A stretch of DNA of 64,000 nt from CAZZNQ01 sp964655775 (GTDB lineage: Bacteria > Planctomycetota > Brocadiia > SM23-32), in the NCBI GenBank assembly GCA_964655775.1, contig CAZZNQ010000007.1, positions 12,644-76,643 of the forward strand. The letters are read 5' to 3'. The notes under the pieces are model-generated. The model saw only the letters and a program-made list of their open reading frames with translations. It was not told the DNA's origin and did no database searches. Shown here in pieces: positions 22,284 through 30,825 of the stretch. Made by a program: the position numbers and the translations under genes. Numbering within the stretch: position 1 is the stretch's first letter; each line of letters starts with the position of its first letter.

Positions 22284-23525
22284 TCAGTCAGTCCGGCGTA
22301 TCTCCGCGCCGGGGTAATAATGCACGAGTATCTGCTGCCAGTTGCGTCCCCCTTGCGCGAGCCCGTGCGCGCCCCATTGGCAGAGCCCCACGCCGTGTCC
22401 GTAGCCGCGCCCTTCGAAGTGGAACACGCCCCCCTGCCGCTGCACCTTGAAGCGGGTGCTCTTCAGCAGTCCCGCCCCGGCTGCGAAGCGGAACCGGTTG
22501 GCGTTCATGCGAACCGAGCCGTTCAACAGGACCGTGCGCGCGTAGCCGTCCGGCTCGGTGTCCTCGGGCACCACTGAGCGCACCTCGTCCACTCCTTCCT
22601 CCGCCAGTGCCTCGGCGAGGTGGGCTGCGCTCACGTCCGCCTCCCATTCGTAGGTCGAACTCTCCGTGCACCACCCGCACTCAACGCCCAGCAGCGGCGC
22701 CAGGAACGGCTCGTCGAACACCTTCTTGACCGACGCCGTATGACCGCCACAGGTGCTGTGGAAGTACGCCGGCAGGACTCTGTCGTGGTAGACCAGGATG
22801 ATGTTGCGCGTGACCTCTACGGCCAGGTTCGGGCCGCGATTCTCCGACTCGATCCCGCGATAAGCCATGTCCACGCGGTTGAGGTAACCCTTGCGACCCA
22901 CGGCAAACAGGAGATAGGTGCGGGCGGCCACCGCCTGGGCCATCAACGCATCGAGCGGCCAGCTGGCGTACATCTCCGCCCCAACAACGCTTCGCAGGTA
23001 GTACTCTGTGCTCAGCTCGTTCAGCGCCGTAATGCCCGTTTTGTCTCCGATTCGCACCATCAGGCGGCCACGGTAGTTGCGTCCGTCGAGGCGGAAGACG
23101 GCCCTGGCGGGTTGCAGTATCACGCGGGAAGCGCCCGTGGGGCGGTCGTTAAGCAGTAGATCGTCACCCGAGCGGGTGACGGTCCACGTTCCCGCACCCG
23201 CCTCCAGCTCGTGGGAGGAGCCGTCAACCGCGTACCACGTAGCAGCGCCCCGGCATTCGATCTCAAGAGAAGGCTCATTACTGGCCAGCAGTACCTTCAC
23301 GGTATCGGGCATGCGAATGGCCTCCGGAGCAGGCGGCAAAAGAGGCACGCGGGGCACGCGCGGCCGGAGCAGGCAGCAGGAGAGCAACAGGCAGAGCAGA
23401 CCGCATGCGAGCGTGAGGAAGGCCAGCGCGATGCATATCTTCTGNNNNNNNNNNGATGCGGGCTCGCTCGCCCCGCTCCCGGGCGGCGGCTGCGGCGGCG
23501 AAGGGCGGTCGGCAGGTTCACTCAT
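22284..23525 (-). CDS. SpoIID/LytB-domain membrane protein (interrupted by an assembly gap)
   Basis: Peptidoglycan-active protein, about 413 residues with ten unknown bases near the start. The start at ATG 23525 overlaps the last eight bases of queH. A proline-rich cytoplasmic tail is followed, after the gap, by a membrane anchor (LAFLTLACGLLCLLLSCCLL) and the SpoIID domain: YLRSVVGAEMYASWPLDALM with the catalytic Glu, AQAVAARTYLL, STCGGHTA, and the closing YGHGVGLCQWGAHGLAQGG and ILVHYYPG motifs. SpoIID homologues are lytic transglycosylases acting on denuded glycans; in non-sporulating bacteria they serve general wall remodelling. The true gap size is unknown, so the frame across it is provisional. 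Confidence 0.85.
   Translation of the reverse strand: MSEPADRPSPPQPPPGSGASEPAXXXXQKICIALAFLTLACGLLCLLLSCCLLRPRVPRVPLLPPAPEAIRMPDTVKVLLASNEPSLEIECRGAATWYAVDGSSHELEAGAGTWTVTRSGDDLLLNDRPTGASRVILQPARAVFRLDGRNYRGRLMVRIGDKTGITALNELSTEYYLRSVVGAEMYASWPLDALMAQAVAARTYLLFAVGRKGYLNRVDMAYRGIESENRGPNLAVEVTRNIILVYHDRVLPAYFHSTCGGHTASVKKVFDEPFLAPLLGVECGWCTESSTYEWEADVSAAHLAEALAEEGVDEVRSVVPEDTEPDGYARTVLLNGSVRMNANRFRFAAGAGLLKSTRFKVQRQGGVFHFEGRGYGHGVGLCQWGAHGLAQGGRNWQQILVHYYPGAEIRRTD
23445..23454. other. Assembly gap (10 N)
   Basis: Ten consecutive N lie inside the 5' part of the SpoIID-like gene, between the proline-rich start and the membrane anchor. Flanking sequence is very GC-rich. The real length may differ from ten. 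Confidence 0.99.
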
Positions 23526-24144
23526 CGGCTTCCCCGTGCGGTTCGGCGAGCGGGCCGGGCCCGCGGTAGACGTGCGTGGTGGTGTTGCGGAAACGCTCAT
23601 GCTCGCTGAAGATGCATCCGCAGTAGTTCTGCAGGTAGAGGCGGAGTCTCTTGGCCTCATCGTGGCCCGCCTCTGCGAGAGGACGCCAGTCCGCAACCAA
23701 GAATTCGCGGCCGTGCCGTTCGGCGGCCTCGCGGCCGATCCTGGCTATCAGGTCAATGTCCTGATGCGTGCTGCCCAGCAGTGTGGTGGTGATGGCGGGG
23801 ATGTCGCGTTTGGCGGCGAGTTCGGCCGTTCGCTCCAACCTCAGGCGGTAGCAGTCGGCGCAGCGAGTCCGTGCATCCCAGTCCACCTGCTGCAGGTAGC
23901 GCAGAAGGCCGTAATCCTCGTCGTAGATGACGGGCATGGGCAGGCGCTCCTGAAGCACCTTCACGGCCTTCAGCCGCCGCCGGAACTCGATGAACGGATG
24001 GACGTTGGGGTTGTAGAAGAAGCCCGTCACCCGGTGGCCGGCGTCGGTGAGCGCACGGTAGGGGCCGATGGCGCAGGCCGCGCAACAGATGTGAAGCAGA
24101 ACATGCATGGGGGCTAGGGCCTCTCCTGGGGCCGTCTCATCCAT
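23518..24144 (-). CDS. queH: Epoxyqueuosine reductase QueH
   Basis: Catalyses the last step of queuosine synthesis, reduction of epoxyqueuosine in tRNA, and is the non-cobalamin alternative to QueG. The 208-residue protein has the metal-binding Cys sets of the family: LLHICCAACAIGPY near residue 17, the ARTRCADCYRLRLERT motif near 94, and QNYCGCIFSE near 175. The ATG at 24144 shares bases with the ruvB stop (TGATG), and the 3' end overlaps the SpoIID-like gene by eight bases, so the string is translationally coupled. An internal ATG at 24108 (MHVLLHICC) is an alternative start. Confidence 0.93.
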   Translation of the reverse strand: MDETAPGEALAPMHVLLHICCAACAIGPYRALTDAGHRVTGFFYNPNVHPFIEFRRRLKAVKVLQERLPMPVIYDEDYGLLRYLQQVDWDARTRCADCYRLRLERTAELAAKRDIPAITTTLLGSTHQDIDLIARIGREAAERHGREFLVADWRPLAEAGHDEAKRLRLYLQNYCGCIFSEHERFRNTTTHVYRGPGPLAEPHGEADE

Positions 24145-25181
24145 CAGAAGAGCGCCCGTTGACCGTCGGCATCCTCGGCGTCGGCCAGGTGCTCCACCAC
24201 GGCCAGTCCCCGCTTTGTGATCGCACGCCCGCGGGCGGTCCGTTCCAGGTACCCCTCCCGTATCAGGAACGGCTCGTACACGTCCTGTATGGTGTCCTGC
24301 TCCTCGCCGACCACGGCGGCTATCGTCTTGAGGCCTACTGCGGGGTTTCCGCTGCGTGCGAGCACGGCGAGTATGCGTCGGTCCATCTCGGACAGGCCCT
24401 GCTGGTCCACGCCCAGCATGCGCAGCCCTTCGCGGGCGACCTCGACGGTCACGTGATCGTCGCCGCCGGCCTGGGCCACGTCGCGCACACGGCGCAGGAA
24501 GCGGTTGGCCACGCGCGGCGTGCCGCGGCAGCGCGAGGCCATCAACTCCGCGGCTTCATCTTCGACGCGCACGCCCAGGATCGCCGCGCTGTTGCGGATG
24601 ATCTGCGCCAGTTCGTCCACGGGATAGAAGTCCAGCCGTTCCATGATCTGGAATCGGCTCCGGAACGGCGCACTCAGCAGTCCCTCCCGCGTTGTAGCAC
24701 CGATCAGCGTAAACGGTTTCAGGTCCATGCGGATCGTGCGCCCGTGAGCTCCCTGGTCGATCACGATGGAGATGAAGAAGTCCTCCATCGCCGTGTAGAG
24801 GTATTCTTCGACCCGCGAGTCCAGGCGATGGATCTCGTCGATGAAGAGTATGTCGCCGGGGCCCAGATTCGTAAGCAATCCGACCAGATCGCGCGCTCGG
24901 GGCAGTGCGGGGCCGCTTGTGGCCCTTAGGCTGACGCCCATCTCGTTCGCGATGATATAGGCCAGCGTGGTCTTGCCGAGTCCGGGCGGTCCGCTGAACA
25001 GGATATGGTCCAGGCTCTCGCCTCGGACCCGCGCGCCCTCGATCCAGGTGTGCAGGTTGCTAACGGTGTCCGCTCGGCCGACGAACTGCTCGAAGGACTG
25101 GGGGCGGAGTTCGCGCTCGACGGCGCGTTCGTCTTCGCGCGCGACACCGGAGTACATCGTCTCGACGTTGTCGTCGTCCAT
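24144..25181 (-). CDS. ruvB: Holliday junction branch-migration ATPase RuvB
   Basis: Hexameric AAA+ motor that drives branch migration of Holliday junctions with RuvA. The 345-residue protein has the usual RuvB length and motifs: LRPQSFEQFVGR, Walker A SGPPGLGKTT, Walker B ILFIDEIHRL, IGATTREGLLSAPFRSRF with the sensor and arginine finger region, and the C-terminal winged helix starting ILAVLARSGNPAVGLKTIAA. It lies 37 bases downstream of ruvA and its stop overlaps the queH start. ruvC is not in the window. Confidence 0.97.
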   Translation of the reverse strand: MDDDNVETMYSGVAREDERAVERELRPQSFEQFVGRADTVSNLHTWIEGARVRGESLDHILFSGPPGLGKTTLAYIIANEMGVSLRATSGPALPRARDLVGLLTNLGPGDILFIDEIHRLDSRVEEYLYTAMEDFFISIVIDQGAHGRTIRMDLKPFTLIGATTREGLLSAPFRSRFQIMERLDFYPVDELAQIIRNSAAILGVRVEDEAAELMASRCRGTPRVANRFLRRVRDVAQAGGDDHVTVEVAREGLRMLGVDQQGLSEMDRRILAVLARSGNPAVGLKTIAAVVGEEQDTIQDVYEPFLIREGYLERTARGRAITKRGLAVVEHLADAEDADGQRALF

Positions 25182-25218
25182 TGCCGTCCCCTGTTCGGGT
25201 TCTGCGTCGCCCGTGCCG

Positions 25219-25803
25219 CTACGTACCGGAGAGAACTTCGCCCAGCAGATCCTTCAGTGGCGCGTCCGGACCCAGCTTCTCCAGGGCAGCGGCCACGGAC
25301 CGCTCGGCGGCAGCCCTCGACTCGCCCAGCGCCATAAGCGCTTCCACGGCGTCCTGCGCCGCTCGGTCGGTGATCTCCTCGGTCGGGGTCACCGGCAGAC
25401 GGCTCATCGCGCCCTGAAGTTCCAGTATCATGCGCCGGGCGGTCTTCGGCCCCACGCCCTTTATCATCCCCTTTAGCGCGTCCACGTTCTCGTCGAGGAT
25501 GTAGCGCTTGAACTGGGCGGGGGAGCAACTGCTCAGCACGCGCATCGCCACCACAGTGCTGATTTTGTTGACGGGCAGGAGCAGGCGGAAGAGCTCGCGC
25601 TCCAGCTCGGTGGCGAAACCGAACAGGCTCAGTTCGTCCTCGCGCACGTGCAGGTGGGTCAGCAGCGTCACATCAGCGCCGGTCCGGGGCAGGACACCGT
25701 GCGTGGAGAGGGGGATCTGGAGGTGAAAACCTATGCCGCCGACGCGCAGAGTCACGGCTGCCGGGCTCTTGGCAACAAGTTCACCGTGAAGAAAATCGTA
25801 CAT
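25219..25803 (-). CDS. ruvA: Holliday junction DNA-binding protein RuvA
   Basis: Tetrameric protein that holds the four-way junction for RuvB. The 194-residue protein has the N-terminal OB-fold (MYDFLHGELVAKSPAAVTL, LLTHLHVREDELSLFGF), tandem helix-hairpin-helix motifs in the middle (LKGMIKGVGPKTARRMILEL) and the flexible C-terminal domain III that binds RuvB. The start is six bases after the stop of the TPR/alpha-CTD gene, so ruvAB are expressed from that gene's promoter. Confidence 0.96.
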   Translation of the reverse strand: MYDFLHGELVAKSPAAVTLRVGGIGFHLQIPLSTHGVLPRTGADVTLLTHLHVREDELSLFGFATELERELFRLLLPVNKISTVVAMRVLSSCSPAQFKRYILDENVDALKGMIKGVGPKTARRMILELQGAMSRLPVTPTEEITDRAAQDAVEALMALGESRAAAERSVAAALEKLGPDAPLKDLLGEVLSGT

Positions 25804-25809
25804 CCGCTA

Positions 25810-27129
25810 TCATTCGCTCTTGAGCTCGAGCCCCAGTTCGGCCAGCTTGTCCTTGACCTCCTGAAGACTGGTGACGCCGAAGTTGGGTGTGTCCAGCAGT
25901 TCGTCCTCGGCGTACTGGATCAGCTCGCCCACCGTAGTTATGTTCAGGCGATCCATGCACTTGCGGCAGCGCGTGCTGAAGTTCAGTTCGCCGACGGGCG
26001 TGGCCATCACACCGTCGGCCTCTTCCTCCTCCTCGTCGTCCACGAGGTTCAGAGGCTCGGGCGTGCCGGCGGGGCCTCCGAGCTCCAGCTCATAGCGGTC
26101 CAGCAGGTCCTCTATCTCGCCCAGACTGGTGTCGCCGAAGTTCTTTTCGTTCAGCAGGTCGTCGCGCGTCAGTTTCGTGAGCCCCCCCAGCGTCTTGATG
26201 TCCATTCTGTCGAGGGTGCTGCGGCTTCGCGCGCTCAGCTCGAAGTTACTCACCGGTAGGTTGAACACCTCCTGCATCCGCTGCATGTGGCGGATGCGGC
26301 TGAGGTCGATGAACATGTTGAGTGACGACTCGGCGTCCTTCAGGTAGAGCTGGGCCTGCTTGTGGCGCGGATCGATGGCGAGCACGCGCTTGTAGCAGTC
26401 GATGGCTTCGCTGTAGGAGCCTCCATCTTCGTACAGGATGCCGAGGTTCATCAGCGCTCCCACGTAGGTTGGCTTCAGCTCCGAGCATCGACGGTAAAGC
26501 TCCTTGGCACGTTCGTCGTCACCGTTCAGGTCATGGTTCAGTGCCAGGTGGAACAGTGCGGCGGCGTGCTCCGGGTCCTTCTCCAGGGCTGCTTCGTAGC
26601 ACTCGATTGCCTCGCCGTAGCTGCCCTGCAGGTCGGCCACCCGGCCGCACACGTAGTCGTAGTCCGCCGAATCGCCGCCCTTGTGCTTCTTCAGGAGCTT
26701 CTCCGCCTCGTCGGGGTCCCGCAGGTTGCAGTATGCCTCTATCAGCAGCAAGTCTGTTTCCAGGTCTTCGTCGCCCGAGCGGCCCTTCTCCAACCACTCG
26801 ATTGCTTCTCGGGACCGCCGCTGCTTGAGCAGTGAGCGGCCGAGGAAATGCGCGGCGGTCTTGCGGGTCTTGACTTCGGACAGGCTCTCGACGGCCTTGT
26901 CGTACTCGCCCATCATAAACTGAAGGATACCGATCTTCTCGGCCATGTCTCGCCGCGCGTCGTCTTCCAGCTTTTCCAGCCCTTCCTCCATCTGGCGGAT
27001 GCGGTCGTAGGCCAGATCGACGCCGGCATAGCTGTCGTAGACGAGTTCGGCGATCGTGTCAACATTGTCATGATCGACAGGCCCGGACAACAGTTCTTCA
27101 AGGTTCTTGGTAGCTGAGCGAGGTGCCAT
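25810..27129 (-). CDS. TPR protein with two RNA-polymerase alpha-CTD-like domains
   Basis: Soluble protein of 439 residues. The first 285 residues are tetratricopeptide repeats (for example AIECYEAALEKDPEHAAALF, AIDCYKRVLAIDPRHKQAQL). Two copies of an RpoA C-terminal-domain-like helix-hairpin-helix module follow at about 290-350 and 373-435, each with the NFG-x-TSL-x-E signature (NFGDTSLGEIEDLLDRYEL; NFGVTSLQEVKDKLAELGL). An acidic linker (DDEEEEEAD) lies between them. Alpha-CTDs bind UP-element DNA and activators, so this protein could modulate transcription or bind DNA; TPRs would recruit a partner. Its stop is six bases from ruvA, suggesting a link to recombination or a shared promoter only. 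Confidence 0.85.
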   Translation of the reverse strand: MAPRSATKNLEELLSGPVDHDNVDTIAELVYDSYAGVDLAYDRIRQMEEGLEKLEDDARRDMAEKIGILQFMMGEYDKAVESLSEVKTRKTAAHFLGRSLLKQRRSREAIEWLEKGRSGDEDLETDLLLIEAYCNLRDPDEAEKLLKKHKGGDSADYDYVCGRVADLQGSYGEAIECYEAALEKDPEHAAALFHLALNHDLNGDDERAKELYRRCSELKPTYVGALMNLGILYEDGGSYSEAIDCYKRVLAIDPRHKQAQLYLKDAESSLNMFIDLSRIRHMQRMQEVFNLPVSNFELSARSRSTLDRMDIKTLGGLTKLTRDDLLNEKNFGDTSLGEIEDLLDRYELELGGPAGTPEPLNLVDDEEEEEADGVMATPVGELNFSTRCRKCMDRLNITTVGELIQYAEDELLDTPNFGVTSLQEVKDKLAELGLELKSE

Positions 27130-27222
27130 AAGACGCCTTTGTGCAATGGTTTAGAGCGAGGTAGACTTCCCGGGGCGCTGCAACGAGGTACAATAACACC
27201 TGCGCCCAACTTAACAAAAAGT

Positions 27223-27251
27223 TTGACCACTGTCAAGCTATCTGGTATGCT
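27223..27251 (+). promoter_or_regulatory. kdsA promoter with overlapping divergent -35 element
   Basis: For kdsA, TTGACC (27223-27228) and TATGCT (27246-27251) are 17 bases apart. On the other strand TTGACA occupies 27236-27231, so the two -35 boxes form an inverted repeat TTGAC-N4-GTCAA at 27223-27236. The minus-strand -10 (TAAGTT) is weak. RNA polymerase could hardly use both at once. Confidence 0.55.
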
Positions 27252-27308
27252 GCGGCGGGCCGGGAGCGACCCGTTCGGCCGCCCGGATTCACAGGATGGG
27301 AGTGCACG

Positions 27309-28133
27309 GTGGCGCTGGTGAAGATCACAGAATCGGTGGCAGTCGGTGACGGGGGTCCCCTCCTGGTGATCGCCGGGCCCTGCGCCATCGAGAGCCGGGG
27401 CCTGTGCACGCAGGTGGCCGGCCATATGAAGGAGATCTGCGAGTCGCTGCAGCTCCCTTACGTGTTCAAGGCGTCTTTCGACAAGGCGAACCGCACCAGC
27501 ATATCCAGTTTCCGCGGCGTGGGTCTGCAGGCCGGGCTGCAGGTTCTGGAGCACGTGCGCGAGAGTATCGGCGTGCCGGTCGTCACGGACATTCACCTGC
27601 CCGAGCAGGCGGCCGAGGTGGCCGACGTGGTGGACGTGATCCAGATTCCCGCCTATCTGTGCCGCCAGACGGACCTGCTTATAGCCGCATCGAGAACCGG
27701 CCTGCCGGTGAACCTAAAGAAGGGCCAGTTCATGGCCCCCGAGGATATGGCCAAGGCGGCCGAGAAGATCAGCTCGCTCGGCAACTGGCGCATACTTCTG
27801 TGCGAGCGAGGCACGTGCTTCGGCTATCACGACCTGGTCGTCGACATGCGATCCATACTGCGCATGAGGGCGCTGGACTATCCGGTGATCTTCGATGCCA
27901 CCCATGCGGTGCAGAGGCCGGCCGGCATGGGGGCGCAGACCGGCGGCGACCGGGAGGCCGCGCCGGTGCTGGCATCCGCGGCGGTGGCGGCCGGGGCGGA
28001 GGGCGTGTTCCTGGAGACCCATCCCCAGCCGGAACACGCGCTGAGCGATTCCGCCACGATGCTGCCCCTCGAACAGACCGGTCCGCTCCTGGAGCGGCTG
28101 AAAGCCGTGGCCGAAGCCGTGGGGACGCTGTGA
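27309..28133 (+). CDS. kdsA: 3-deoxy-8-phosphooctulonate synthase
   Basis: Condenses arabinose-5-phosphate with phosphoenolpyruvate to Kdo-8-phosphate, the first committed step of Kdo for lipopolysaccharide core. The 274-residue enzyme shows IAGPCAIESRG, KASFDKANRTSISSFRGVGL, VVTDIHLPEQ, IQIPAYLCRQTDL and FDATHAVQRP, all family hallmarks. The start is GTG at 27309 with GGGAG upstream. Its stop shares bases with the nadD ATG (TGATG). The gene is the clearest sign in the window of a lipopolysaccharide-bearing outer membrane. Other Kdo genes (kdsB, kdsC, kdsD) are absent here. Confidence 0.96.
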   Translation: MALVKITESVAVGDGGPLLVIAGPCAIESRGLCTQVAGHMKEICESLQLPYVFKASFDKANRTSISSFRGVGLQAGLQVLEHVRESIGVPVVTDIHLPEQAAEVADVVDVIQIPAYLCRQTDLLIAASRTGLPVNLKKGQFMAPEDMAKAAEKISSLGNWRILLCERGTCFGYHDLVVDMRSILRMRALDYPVIFDATHAVQRPAGMGAQTGGDREAAPVLASAAVAAGAEGVFLETHPQPEHALSDSATMLPLEQTGPLLERLKAVAEAVGTL

Positions 28134-28768
28134 TGCCCAGAGCAGGCCTGCTGGGGGGCTCCTTCAATCCCGTGCACGTTGCGCACCTGGTGGTTGCGGA
28201 GATGGCGCGCGAACAGCACGGCCTCGACACCGTCTACTTCATCCCTGCCGCGCGATCACCGTACAAACCGGACGAACCGATGGCGGAAGACGAACACCGG
28301 CTCCAGATGGTTCGCCTCGCGATAGACGGCAATCCGTCGTTCCGGGCTTCGGATGTCGAGATACGGCGCGGGGGGCTGTCCTACACGCTCACGACCGTGC
28401 GCGAGTTCAAGGAGCGCATGCCCGAGTGGGAGTTCCTGCTACTGGTCGGCGGCGACAGCCTGAAGGGGATGGGCGGCTGGTGGCACGCCGACGAACTGGT
28501 CGGGGAGGTGGACGTGGCGGCGTTCGATCGTCCGGGCGCGCAACTGCCGGCCGTCCTCCGTGAACCACGCAAACGCCTGGGCGAGCAATGGGCTCAGCGG
28601 ACGCTCGATCTCAAGGTGGATGCGCCGCTGATGGAGGTGTCGGCAACCGATATCCGGCGCCGTCTGCGCGAGGGGCGATCCATCCGGTACCTGGTCCCGG
28701 AGTCGGTGCGCGCGTACATCGCCGCCCACGGGCTCTACCAGGGTCCCTCAAAGTCCTCGTCCTCGTAG
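28133..28768 (+). CDS. nadD: Nicotinate-nucleotide adenylyltransferase
   Basis: Forms deamido-NAD from nicotinate mononucleotide and ATP, an essential step of NAD synthesis. The 211-residue protein has the nucleotidyltransferase motif GGSFNPVHVAHL at 8-19, the substrate loop SPYKPDEPMA, GGDSLKGMGGWW, and the C-terminal VSATDIRRRLREG signature. The ATG at 28133 overlaps the kdsA stop (TGATG), so translation is coupled. Its last 34 bases overlap the 3' end of rsgA on the other strand; the Ser-rich tail (PSKSSSS) comes from that overlap. Confidence 0.95.
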   Translation: MPRAGLLGGSFNPVHVAHLVVAEMAREQHGLDTVYFIPAARSPYKPDEPMAEDEHRLQMVRLAIDGNPSFRASDVEIRRGGLSYTLTTVREFKERMPEWEFLLLVGGDSLKGMGGWWHADELVGEVDVAAFDRPGAQLPAVLREPRKRLGEQWAQRTLDLKVDAPLMEVSATDIRRRLREGRSIRYLVPESVRAYIAAHGLYQGPSKSSSS

Positions 28769-29793
28769 TCTTCCGCAAGCTGGCGGTCCGCCATGCGCCG
28801 CAGGTCCTGTTTGCGCGTGCGGCGGCTGGGCTCCCGCTTCTTGCGGGCCACCTGCTCCGTGGGGCGCTCCACGTCCGTCGCCCGCGGCACGTCCAGTTCC
28901 TCGATGGTGTCCACTATCCGCAGGTAGCTATCGTAGCGCTCGGCCGGGAGCGTGCCTTCGGCAGCAGCGCGCTTGACCGCGCAGCCCGGCTCGTGCAGGT
29001 GGACGCAGTCGGGGAGTTCGCAGTCCTCGGAGAGTTCCCAGATCTGGGGGAAGAACTGCGCCACGTCGCGCTTCTCGATGTCCCACAGGGCGAACTCGCG
29101 GATGCCGGGCGTGTCCACCACGTAGCCGCCGAAGTCCAGCCGGAGGAGCGACGCATAGGTGGTGACGTGGCGTCCCTTGGTGCTCACCGGTCCGGTCCGG
29201 AGTCTCAGGCCCGGCTGGAGGGCGTTCAGCAGCGATGACTTCCCCACGCCGCTGTGTCCGGCCAGGACGGTGCTCTTGTCCCGCAGGCAGTCGCGCAAAT
29301 CATCCAGGCCCGTTCCCTGCCGGGCGCTGGTCAGCAGGACGGTGTACTCCAATTCGCGGTAGGCGTGGACGACGCCCATGTACTCCGCGTCCCGCTCGGC
29401 CAGGTCGATCTTGTTAACGCAGATGACGGGATCGAGTCCGCCGGCATGCCCGGCGATTATGTAGCGGTCGATCAGGCCCATATTCAGCGGCGGGCGATGC
29501 ACGGCGGACACGATCAGGAGCTGGTCCACGTTGGTGACGATGACCTGCTCGAGCCAGCGTCCCTGCCCGCGCGGCGACCGGCGCGAGAGCTTCGTTCGGC
29601 GCGGCAGCACCTCCTCGATGACGCCCTCGCCGTCCTGAACCAGGGAGAACTCGACTTCGTCGCCGACCGCGACGGGCTTGGACTCGCCGGTATCGCTCTC
29701 GACCAGGCGTCCCCTGGCTTTGCACTCGTAGGTGCGACCGTCGCAGTCCACTTCGCACAGCACGGAGCGGATCTTGGTGACGGTGCCCCTCAT
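28735..29793 (-). CDS. rsgA: Ribosome small subunit-dependent GTPase RsgA
   Basis: Circularly permuted GTPase that checks late 30S assembly. The 352-residue protein has an N-terminal OB domain (1-80), G4 ICVNKIDLAERD, G1 VLAGHSGVGKSSLLNAL, G3 VVDTPGIREF in the permuted order, and the C-terminal zinc site CELPDCVHLHEPGC (Cys-x5-Cys with His and Cys). The tail is rich in Arg and Glu. The start overlaps the holB stop by four bases (ATGA). The 3' end overlaps nadD on the opposite strand by 34 bases. Confidence 0.96.
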   Translation of the reverse strand: MRGTVTKIRSVLCEVDCDGRTYECKARGRLVESDTGESKPVAVGDEVEFSLVQDGEGVIEEVLPRRTKLSRRSPRGQGRWLEQVIVTNVDQLLIVSAVHRPPLNMGLIDRYIIAGHAGGLDPVICVNKIDLAERDAEYMGVVHAYRELEYTVLLTSARQGTGLDDLRDCLRDKSTVLAGHSGVGKSSLLNALQPGLRLRTGPVSTKGRHVTTYASLLRLDFGGYVVDTPGIREFALWDIEKRDVAQFFPQIWELSEDCELPDCVHLHEPGCAVKRAAAEGTLPAERYDSYLRIVDTIEELDVPRATDVERPTEQVARKKREPSRRTRKQDLRRMADRQLAEDYEDEDFEGPW

Positions 29794-30818
29794 GCGCGCT
29801 TCTCCGTCGAACGCCGCATGCCGAGTTGCGTGAACAGGTTGTCCAGCGTGATCTGCACGTTCGCGTTGCCGCCGATTCTATCGATCGATTCCATGACCAG
29901 GTCGGCGCACCGGAGGAAGTCGTCGGGGCTGTGCCCCTCAGTCAGGGCGTCCAGGTCGCCTGCGAGGGCCGGGTCGACCAGTTGGTCTTGTTCTGCGCCG
30001 GCGGCCCCCGCCGCAAGGTCGCGGTAGAACAGGGCGACGTTCTCCAAGAGGTCCTGCAGTGTGTTGCGCGATTCGGTGCCGGATCCGCCATGCGAGTATG
30101 CGAAGCCGCTCAATTCGTCCGAGAGGTGGAAGTTGTCCTCCTTCGTCAGCTTCTTCAGGGCATCCGCCAGTCGCTGATGCCGTTCGTAGAAGCCCAGCTC
30201 ATGGAGACGCCGGGCCAGCCCGGGGCTGCCCCAGCACCTGCGCGCCAGCCAGCGCGCGGCATCCGCGGGGACACCCTCCGATTCCAGTTCGTCTCGCAGA
30301 ACGCCGGGCGGAAGGTTATGGAATCGGACGAGGCGGCATCGGCTGACGATGGTCTCCGGCACCTGCTGCAGGCTGGCGGCCAGCAGCACGAACACGCATG
30401 GCTCGGGGGGTTCTTCCAACGTCTTCAGGAAGGAGTTGGCCGCTTCGATGCTCATCCGGTCGGCGTCCCGGATCACGAAAGCGCGCCGCGTGCCGGCTGC
30501 GGGCTTCAGGGAAGCGACGGACTGCATCTCGCGGACGGCGTCGATGGGCACCGACTGCCTGCCGTCCGGGACGCCGGCTTCCCGATAGTCGGCGTGGTGG
30601 TCGTCGGCCATCATCCGGCACGACGGACAACGGCCACACGCTTCGGTGGGGGAGTCGCCGTGGCACAGGACGATGCGGGCCAGTTCACGGGCCGCGTCCA
30701 GGCGCCCCGTTCCCTCGGCGCCAAGGAACAGCAGCGCGTGGGGCAGCCGCTCCGCTTCGAGGAGCTCCGTCAACGCTCTCACGGCAGCCTGCTGGGCCGG
30801 GACGTCTTCGAAAGCCAT
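29790..30818 (-). CDS. holB: DNA polymerase III subunit delta'
   Basis: Clamp-loader subunit of 342 residues. The N-terminal AAA+ domain begins FEDVPAQQAAVRALTELLEA with LPHALLFLGAEGTGR; the P-loop is degenerate (EGTGRLDAA), as in delta', which does not hydrolyse ATP. A zinc module with CHGD, CGRCPSC follows near 52-67, then SFLKTLEEPPEPCVFVLLA and IVSRCRLVRF with the SRC motif that completes the neighbouring active site. A collar domain follows. It overlaps rsgA by four bases and lies seven bases after the lipoyl protein, a cross-pathway operon. Confidence 0.92.
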   Translation of the reverse strand: MAFEDVPAQQAAVRALTELLEAERLPHALLFLGAEGTGRLDAARELARIVLCHGDSPTEACGRCPSCRMMADDHHADYREAGVPDGRQSVPIDAVREMQSVASLKPAAGTRRAFVIRDADRMSIEAANSFLKTLEEPPEPCVFVLLAASLQQVPETIVSRCRLVRFHNLPPGVLRDELESEGVPADAARWLARRCWGSPGLARRLHELGFYERHQRLADALKKLTKEDNFHLSDELSGFAYSHGGSGTESRNTLQDLLENVALFYRDLAAGAAGAEQDQLVDPALAGDLDALTEGHSPDDFLRCADLVMESIDRIGGNANVQITLDNLFTQLGMRRSTEKRA

Positions 30819-30825
30819 GATTCCC

